NCBI GenBank assembly: GCA_002478145.1
Contig: DLMI01000206.1
Span: 1-10,559, forward strand
DNA length: 10,559 nucleotides
Direction: 5' to 3'
Source of the DNA: Acidobacteria bacterium UBA7540
GTDB taxonomy: Bacteria > Acidobacteriota > Terriglobia > UBA7540
The position numbers were made by a program, and so were the translations under genes. Positions 5,691 through 10,559 of this stretch are shown here, piece by piece (position 1 is the first letter of the stretch; every line of letters begins with the position of its first letter). The notes under the pieces were generated by a model that saw only the letters and a program-made list of their open reading frames with translations, made no database searches and was not told where the DNA came from.

Positions 5691-5770
5691 GCAGATTCCG
5701 GAGGGCTTCGCCCTGCGTGGACAGCCGAGGCGGCTGTCCACGCACGAGTTGTGTAGGGGGCGGAATGACA
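5691..5770 (-). repeat. Modular repeat copy 5 with strong hairpin
   Basis: Read on the minus strand it starts TGTCATTCCG (5770 to 5761) and ends GGAATCTGC (5699 to 5691), the same two ends as copies 1-4. Its core is larger: a perfect 14-bp stem (5714-5727 with 5731-5744, loop AGG) next to a second small stem AGGGC/GCCCT (5703-5713). No T-tract follows, so it is a repeat-type hairpin; it may still end or protect the transcript of the minus-strand gene to its right. Confidence 0.7.
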
Positions 5771-5804
5771 AGTCAAAGGCGGCGGACAGGAGTGCCCCAC
5801 ACGT

Positions 5805-7523
5805 TCATGAGCCGAGGCGGAGTAGTTCAGATCGCAGGCGGGGGTGGTGCTGAGTTTTGCGGAGATAGGCCATCTCGTTGGCGGCGGATTTGGCGCGGAT
5901 GATCTTGATGAGTTGCTGCTTTTCGTTGGGCGACCAGCGGGGCAGATCGGGCACTAGCGCCAGGATTAGGGCCCAGTTTTCGAGGGACTGGCGCTGGATT
6001 TGAGTCCAGCGGGCGGGATTGATTCTTAGGGCACGGGTTATGACGCCGATAGAGGCCTGGCGGATCTTCTGGCTGTCGCCGTCGAACTCGCGCGCCATGC
6101 GGCGGTTGATGAGTAGGCCGACATTGCGGGTGGAAAAAGTGTCCCAGAGGCCGGTGGGTTCTGCTCGACCCAATTCATAGAACACGTGGGCCTCGGCGAG
6201 ATGTTTCAAGGTGCGGGGCGGAGTGCGGTATTGTGGGTTGGCAGCGATTTTTTCTTCTTCGCTTTCACACAACTTCTGAAGATCCGCGCGGCCGGGACGG
6301 AAGCCCAGTTTTCGGTAGAACCAGAAGGCGCCAGAGTCGATGGCTTCGTCGTTGTTCTGGCCGATCTGATACGGATAAATCGAAATGCATTTTGCGGCGG
6401 TGAGAGCGCGCAGGCAGCGCAGGGCTTGGGCGTAGATCCAGGCGGTTTCCCCCTGACGATAGGTATAGAAAGTGTTGAAGCCAACCTCGATCCATTCGCA
6501 GAGTCCGATGGCTTCGATGTAGTTGATGGGTACGCCGTTTTTCAGCGTGTAGCCGGCGAGATAAGCGCGGAGTGGGAGACGGCGGGCGGGAGCCAGTCCC
6601 CAAAAATGCATTACGACGCCGCGGCCGAGGTCGGCGCGAACGACGCAGCGCGGGTCGCCGAGCGTGGTGCCATAGAGCTCGCGGTAGCGAACGACCATGA
6701 TTTCGCGGATGGCGTGCATGACGGATTCTCCGGCGGTCCCGGAAAGTTTTTCGAACTTGGGTGCGGGCAGGGTGAGTTCGTCAGAGAGAGAAACTTCGTT
6801 GCGCTGGATGAGTGGGCGGTCGTGGAAGTAGAAGCGGCGAGGACGCGCCCAGTTACTGGTGCGGGAGAGTTTGAGGTTTTCGAGTCTCCAGCTAACGGGG
6901 AGACGAAGTGAGTCGTAGAGTTCGGCGCGATGGCGGGCGGGAAGTGGGAGTTGCGCGAAGCGGTTGAGGAGCCAGGGGAGCGGATTCTGGCGGCCGCGGG
7001 CGGCGTGGAGCCAGCGCGTCCACGGGATGTTGGCTTCGACGTCGGCATCTTCTTCGAGGAGCGGAATGAAACGCGGCCAGGTGTTGCCGCGGGCCCTCTC
7101 GGCTTGGTAGTCGTCCCAATAGTCCTTCCAGGCGATGTCGACATTGCGGGGGATGCGGCGCACGAGCCAGTGGGCGACGTCGAAGGGAAGAGTGTCCTGC
7201 ATGATGGTACCGGCGATGCCGGAGGTATAGAAATCGTCGAACAGGGACAGGTCGGCGTTCGTAGAGCGAAGTTTCTCGATGCGTTCGTGAAACGTGTTGA
7301 GAAGACGCTCGACGCGCGGAACGAGAGACGGCGCGTGCGGAAACGCGCGGAGGAAGAGCAGGCATTCGTGTAAGCGGATGAGGTGAGGAGGATCGGTGAG
7401 TTGGAGCTTGGAGAGTTGGGCCAGGAGGCTGGCGATGTGGGCGGCGTGGCCGGAGTCGAAGCGATTCTTGGCAGCTTCGAGTTCGGCGAGGAGATGGTTG
7501 GGACCGTGGGAAGTGGGCGGCAT
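5805..7523 (-). CDS. Large hypothetical protein with GNAT-like C-terminal half
   Basis: The 572-aa product from the ATG at 7523 has no signal peptide or membrane helix. Residues about 1-210 are helical and Arg/Leu-rich, with repeated PWLLNRF/PRFIPLLEE-like stretches; I recognise no domain. Residues about 285-412 (ATG numbering) resemble a GNAT acyltransferase: strand-rich GVVMHFWGL, then VPINYIEAIGLCEWIEVGFNTF, YRQGETAWIYAQALRCL (a helix after a Gln/Gly-rich turn, where acetyl-CoA would bind) and SGAFWFYRKLGFRP, the typical last GNAT strand-helix. The C-terminal about 160 residues are helical, and the final stretch RKTQHHPRLRSELLRLGS is basic. A TTG at 7547 would add eight residues; the ATG is favoured as the more usual start, but no ribosome-binding site is clear for either. 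The function is unproven; acyl-CoA transfer is inferred only from the motifs. It stands alone, flanked by repeat copy 5. Confidence 0.8.
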   Translation of the reverse strand: MPPTSHGPNHLLAELEAAKNRFDSGHAAHIASLLAQLSKLQLTDPPHLIRLHECLLFLRAFPHAPSLVPRVERLLNTFHERIEKLRSTNADLSLFDDFYTSGIAGTIMQDTLPFDVAHWLVRRIPRNVDIAWKDYWDDYQAERARGNTWPRFIPLLEEDADVEANIPWTRWLHAARGRQNPLPWLLNRFAQLPLPARHRAELYDSLRLPVSWRLENLKLSRTSNWARPRRFYFHDRPLIQRNEVSLSDELTLPAPKFEKLSGTAGESVMHAIREIMVVRYRELYGTTLGDPRCVVRADLGRGVVMHFWGLAPARRLPLRAYLAGYTLKNGVPINYIEAIGLCEWIEVGFNTFYTYRQGETAWIYAQALRCLRALTAAKCISIYPYQIGQNNDEAIDSGAFWFYRKLGFRPGRADLQKLCESEEEKIAANPQYRTPPRTLKHLAEAHVFYELGRAEPTGLWDTFSTRNVGLLINRRMAREFDGDSQKIRQASIGVITRALRINPARWTQIQRQSLENWALILALVPDLPRWSPNEKQQLIKIIRAKSAANEMAYLRKTQHHPRLRSELLRLGS

Positions 7524-7669
7524 GGGCGGCGAAATAGTGTAACGCAATCAGGGTTAAAGAGGATCTGTGAGAAGAAGATTTTGACGGAGTCCTAGAATCT
7601 TTAACCGCAGAGGACACAGGGCTAGAGAGGGGAATAAATCAGCAAGAATTTTCTTTTGCCTCGTTGGCC

Positions 7670-7686
7670 AGGTGGCACATCCACCT
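7670..7686 (-). terminator. Possible weak terminator hairpin after the propeller gene
   Basis: AGGTGG (7670-7675) and CCACCT (7681-7686) form a 6-bp stem with a 5-nt loop directly after the TAA of the PD40 gene. There is no T-run on the minus-strand side, so it is not a good intrinsic terminator. A segment before it (about 7602-7625) reads TTTAACCGCAGAGGACACAG, resembling a short dispersed repeat, but no second copy is in the window. Confidence 0.3.
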
Positions 7687-8778
7687 TTAGTGTGCTGTTA
7701 CGAGTCGTCCAAACGTAGGCTTCATCGCCATGTATTTTGTATCGGTCAGCTGGTGAAGTTTGCCATCGCTATCAAAGGTGAACAACTGGTATTCTCCGGT
7801 CCACATTTCGCAGCGCGGACGCTCTTCGCCGACAGTGATGAATTGAGTGGCCACTCGATTTAAAACCGAAAAGGCAATCAGTCTGCCATCCAGCGACCAG
7901 GCCGGGAAGCAAAAATCCTGCCGTTTGGAGAATACGAGGCGGTGTTGTTGGGAGCCGTCGGCGGCCATCAGGAACAATGCTGGATGCTCGCCTTCCCGGT
8001 CGGAAACGAACAGGATGGATGCGCCATCGGGGGCCCAAGGTGGCGAAGAATCCTCGCCTTTATCTTCGGTGAGACGGCGCACGTTGGAGCCGTCGTAATT
8101 CATGGCGAAGATCTGGAACTTGCCAGCGCGGTCCGAGGCGAACGCAATCTGACGATCATCTGGAGACCATGTCGGAGAGACCGCGTGTTCCGTGAGTCGC
8201 TTCACGTTTGAACCGTCGGGATCCATGACCCAAATTGCAGGATTACGGCTGGGGTTGGGCAGCGAGAAGGCATAGAAAGCGATTTTCTTGCCATCGTGAG
8301 ACCAGACAGGCCCACAGGCATCGCCGCTGGTGATCTTGGTCAGGCGCTGTTGTCCAGTGCCGTCGGCATTCACAACGTAAATCTGTGAGTACTGGTCGTC
8401 GCGCAACGAGCAGAAGGCAATCTTCGTTCCGTCTGGTGAAACCGAAGGATCAAACCCGTTCACATGCAGATCCGTAATTCCTGAACCGTCGGGATTCATG
8501 AACGCGAGCAGATTCATTTTGGCGTCGGAGGCGGAGTGGAACTGCATACCGGGATTCTCGACCGAATTGATAGCGACTGCGCCCTTGGGCTGATCGCCGT
8601 TGCCAGAAGCCGAGCCGTGGGTGTCGGCCGATAGCATCGCCATAGAAGATGAGGTCGTGATCATGGGGTCAGGACGCACGAAAACGATCTTCTCCGAGGG
8701 TCTCCCCCCGGTTTGCGACCGACAGACGGCCGCAACGAATACTACGGAAACCTGCAACACAGCTCGGAAATGGCGCAT
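7687..8778 (-). CDS. Exported WD40-like PD40 beta-propeller protein
   Basis: The 363-aa product starts with a Sec-type signal sequence (MRHFRAVLQVSVVFVAAVC, then RSQTGG). The cysteine lacks a proper lipobox because Val precedes it. About five blades of PD40 repeats (PF07676, related to the TolB propeller) follow. Blade motifs include VSPDGTKIAF (112-121), WSHDGKKIAF, WSPDDRQIAFASDR (204-217), WAPDGASILFVSDR (248-261) and WSLDGRLIAF (294-303); each is followed by an acidic DG-containing turn and an RLT/QLT strand. The final blade is less regular. Such proteins are periplasmic scaffolds or sensors; the partner is unknown. The ATG at 8778 is supported by GGAG eight nt upstream and by the signal peptide, whereas a start at 8862 would precede it by 28 unlikely residues. 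It follows the TonB_C gene after 142 bp on the same strand. Confidence 0.85.
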   Translation of the reverse strand: MRHFRAVLQVSVVFVAAVCRSQTGGRPSEKIVFVRPDPMITTSSSMAMLSADTHGSASGNGDQPKGAVAINSVENPGMQFHSASDAKMNLLAFMNPDGSGITDLHVNGFDPSVSPDGTKIAFCSLRDDQYSQIYVVNADGTGQQRLTKITSGDACGPVWSHDGKKIAFYAFSLPNPSRNPAIWVMDPDGSNVKRLTEHAVSPTWSPDDRQIAFASDRAGKFQIFAMNYDGSNVRRLTEDKGEDSSPPWAPDGASILFVSDREGEHPALFLMAADGSQQHRLVFSKRQDFCFPAWSLDGRLIAFSVLNRVATQFITVGEERPRCEMWTGEYQLFTFDSDGKLHQLTDTKYMAMKPTFGRLVTAH

Positions 8779-8920
8779 TTTCCTGTCTCCACGGACGGCA
8801 ATAGTGTCAGAAATATTTCGATCTATCGGGCTCCGAACCTCCTGCGAAGACACATTATGCATCTTTCTCCATGGAAAGGCTGCAAGTTTTGTTCTGCCAT
8901 TGGCTAGGGTCCTACGCCAG

Positions 8921-9889
8921 CTAGCGCTTCTGAAAATGCAGCGTGATTTCGGCTGGGATTTCGAGCGGGGTACCGTCGCAGGTTGCGGGGGTGAAGCGCC
9001 AAGTACTAAAGAGTTGAAGCGCCTCCGGATTCAAGTCCTCGCGTTCTGAAACGTCGATGCTCGCATCACGAATCGTGCCATCGGTGCGAACTGTGCCGTG
9101 GACCATTACTTCGACGTTCGCACCTCCCTGACCGGGGTTGGGTTGGGGCATAAATTTACCGAAGGGGCGCCGATAGACGGTGCAGACGCGGCCGATAATC
9201 CTCGCATCCGGAGGCGGCGTGAGAAGATCGGCATCGAAGGGCCCGTCGGTTTCCGTCTTCGTCTGCTCAAGTTCCATGCGTAAATCGTTCTGCTCGTAGA
9301 CGATGCGCGCTGGAAGGTAAGTGCCGCGGTAGGGAAAGAAATCAGAGTTCGTAACGGTTTCGTCATTCGCGCGGACACGTGAAAGAATGCCGAACTGGTT
9401 GTCGATGCAGATTTCGTTAGCCGAAGACTTTTCTCCCTTGACGGTGTCAAATTCGATACACTGCGCGGGTCGTCCATTCAACTCGTTATTCTGAATGGAG
9501 CGGACGATGTCGGATTCATCGAAACGAGCGGTGTAAGGGTGATTGAGCCGCGTCATGCGGCGAACCTGGACCGGCGCACGAGCACGGTCGCCCACATCCG
9601 CGACCATAGTCCCGTTGACAACTACGAGCAGGCGATAGTCTTCGAATTCGTACTCGTCCCGGTAGGAGCGTGGCCCCTGCACAACACTTGTGAAGCGGCC
9701 CTGCTGAGTACCAGCCGGCGAGAACGATCGAAAGGTAATGGTCTGCTCGTAACTGTGAAATTGATGCGGAGTGCTTAAAGAGTCGGCGCGTTCCAGTAGG
9801 GTTTCGGCTTCCTGGCGAAGGTGGACGTCCTGAGCCGCGCAATCGAACCCAAGGGACACAACAAGTAAGGCAAACCAGAGACAGCCCAT
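8921..9889 (-). CDS. Secreted protein with LolA-like and TonB C-terminal-like domains
   Basis: The 322-aa product has a hydrophobic N-terminus (GCLWFALLVVSLGF) ending in CAAQ, a signal-peptide-like segment that lacks a charged n-region. Residues about 25-235 form a strand-rich region (YEQTITFRSF, YRDEYEFEDYRLLVVVNGT, SSANEICIDNQFGILSRV, YRGTYLPARIVYEQ) that resembles a LolA-like or DUF4412-like periplasmic fold; this is an inference. Residues about 258-320 match a TonB_C domain: VEVMVHGTVRTDGTIRDASI, the helix DLNPEALQLFSTWRF, then TPATCDGTPLEIPAEITLHF. In energy-transducing TonB this domain contacts outer-membrane receptors, but here no membrane anchor and no Pro-rich linker are seen, so a classical role is unlikely. 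I chose the ATG at 9889; in-frame upstream codons end in a stop. A possible extended -10 box overlapped by an inverted repeat lies just upstream. Confidence 0.8.
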   Translation of the reverse strand: MGCLWFALLVVSLGFDCAAQDVHLRQEAETLLERADSLSTPHQFHSYEQTITFRSFSPAGTQQGRFTSVVQGPRSYRDEYEFEDYRLLVVVNGTMVADVGDRARAPVQVRRMTRLNHPYTARFDESDIVRSIQNNELNGRPAQCIEFDTVKGEKSSANEICIDNQFGILSRVRANDETVTNSDFFPYRGTYLPARIVYEQNDLRMELEQTKTETDGPFDADLLTPPPDARIIGRVCTVYRRPFGKFMPQPNPGQGGANVEVMVHGTVRTDGTIRDASIDVSEREDLNPEALQLFSTWRFTPATCDGTPLEIPAEITLHFQKR

Positions 9890-9912
9890 AGCGAGCAGCC
9901 CACCTGCGACGA

Positions 9913-9936
9913 GATGATAGCACAGTGGCTATCATC
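9913..9936. promoter_or_regulatory. Inverted-repeat operator on the probable -10 box of the TonB_C gene
   Basis: GATGATAGC (9913-9921) and GCTATCATC (9928-9936) are perfect 9-bp arms with a 6-nt spacer. On the minus strand an extended -10 box TGC TATCAT (9922 to 9914) lies inside it, with transcription expected near 9907, 18 nt before the ATG. No convincing -35 is seen. The placement suggests a dimeric repressor site, or a hairpin in the leader. It lies 198 bp upstream of the divergent PagL-like gene. Confidence 0.5.
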
Positions 9937-10134
9937 CGCGACCCCTGTTGGGCCACGCCTTCGCGATCAGGCCCGCACTATATTTCTTCGTGCTTACGGG
10001 ATGGGTTCGATTGTGGTAAGTGTGCGGCACGGAAATGGAATCATATATTGTGTGAAAATCTGGCACAATTTGGTGCAATCGATGTCTAATACGGGCGTCT
10101 TCGATCGTTTCACTGCACTGGGGGATAAGAGCGC

Positions 10135-10559
10135 ATGCGTTGCTTCGGATGTGTGCCTTCGACATCGATATTGTTTGTATCTTTATTTCTTTTCGTCCGG
10201 CCCGCATATTCACAAGCCGCGCTGCCGGAGGTGCATCGGGATTGGGATGTCAGCTTATGGGTGGCTGGGGAAACCGGTGAAGAGATCCTCAACAACTTTT
10301 CGGAAGCGCAGATTTTGACGGCAGGAGTTTTTGCGGGGAAAATTCTTACGCGTGAGATCGGCCGCGGTTGGAGACGCGGGCGCTTCGAATACGGATTTGA
10401 ATTGATTCCAGTGTTTCGGCAGTTTCGGCCCCAGGCTCTATACGGCGGAGGTTTTGAGCCTGTCATTTTGCGGTGGAACTCCAGCGTGCATGCGGCACGC
10501 GTCGCGCCTTACATCGAATTAGCTGGTGGCGGCCTTCGCACCAACTCCAATCTCCCAGC
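10135..10559 (+). CDS. PagL-like lipid A deacylase / acyloxyacyl hydrolase (5' part only)
   Basis: The 141 visible residues carry a signal peptide (hydrophobic ILFVSLFLFV; likely cleavage after AYS, about residue 26), then WDVSLWVAGETGEEILNN, LTAGVFAGKILTREIGRG and GRFEYGFELIPVFRQF with a YGGGFEPVILRWN stretch. Alternating outer-membrane beta-barrel-like strands with Gly/aromatic residues of this kind match the PagL / acyloxyacyl hydrolase group (PF09411), which removes an acyl chain from lipid A in the outer membrane. The catalytic His/Ser pair lies towards the C-terminus, beyond the window, so activity cannot be judged. The ATG at 10135 has GGGGGA about nine nt upstream. The gene is divergent from the TonB_C gene, and the window cuts it at the right edge. 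Confidence 0.8.
   Translation, partial: MRCFGCVPSTSILFVSLFLFVRPAYSQAALPEVHRDWDVSLWVAGETGEEILNNFSEAQILTAGVFAGKILTREIGRGWRRGRFEYGFELIPVFRQFRPQALYGGGFEPVILRWNSSVHAARVAPYIELAGGGLRTNSNLP

Noticed and set aside
6186..6911. 241-residue plus-strand open frame opposite the GNAT-like gene
   Set aside because: Long, but it mirrors the minus-strand gene whose protein carries recognisable motifs; the antisense product is Gly/Glu/Val-rich with no domain.
10061..10077. Sigma54-like TGGCAC...TGCA element upstream of the PagL-like gene
   Set aside because: The spacing between the GG and GC elements is one base longer than the sigma54 consensus, and no enhancer-binding gene is nearby.
9914..10318. 134-residue plus-strand open frame in the TonB_C/PagL divergent region
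   Set aside because: It is out of frame with the PagL-like gene, spans the operator-like repeat and leader, and has a Cys/Arg-rich random composition.

Overview
The window looks like a chromosomal, accessory-leaning stretch from a soil-type member of the Acidobacteriota (Terriglobia). This is inferred from the kinds of genes present (small lineage-typical hypothetical proteins, a LolA-like/TonB_C secreted protein, a PD40 propeller, a PagL-like enzyme, a DCC-family protein) and from repeats beginning TGTCATTCCG. No rRNA or other marker gene confirms it. No tRNA, rRNA or CRISPR array was seen.

Left part (1-2250): the 5' end of an insertion sequence lies on the minus strand. It has a DUF6788-type accessory gene followed by a transposase that runs off the window, with a sharp sigma70-like promoter overlapped by a perfect 10-bp inverted repeat. 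Next comes a minus-strand unit driven by a TTGACA/TATAAG promoter. Its first gene encodes a 190-aa winged-helix-like protein. Its second gene (1574 to 662) is interrupted by one single-base frameshift and one in-frame amber codon.

Middle (2250-4260): four copies of a short modular repeat lie in mixed orientation. The inner pair faces each other around a small GIY-YIG nuclease gene and contributes that gene's last codons and stop. A four-helix membrane protein, a gene-free stretch of about 470 bp and a 54-aa small protein follow, the two genes being on the minus strand.

Right of centre (4400-7550): a plus-strand VOC/glyoxalase-fold dioxygenase-like gene carries two compensating single-base frameshifts. 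It converges, with 2 bp between stops, on a DCC-family (DUF393) thiol oxidoreductase preceded by a small coiled-coil gene. A fifth, longer repeat with a 14-bp perfect hairpin separates these from a 572-aa protein with a GNAT-like C-terminal half.

Right part (7680-10559): two exported minus-strand proteins (a WD40-like PD40 propeller and a LolA-like/TonB_C protein) lie divergently from the start of a PagL-like lipid A deacylase / acyloxyacyl hydrolase gene. A perfect 9-bp-arm inverted repeat sits on the probable promoter of the TonB_C gene. This right part looks envelope-related.

The strongest leads are the modular repeat family with its embedded GIY-YIG gene, the two operator-like inverted repeats placed on -10 boxes, and the broken gene next to the winged-helix protein. 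Three single-base indels in GC-rich stretches mean base-calling error must be excluded before calling genes decayed.
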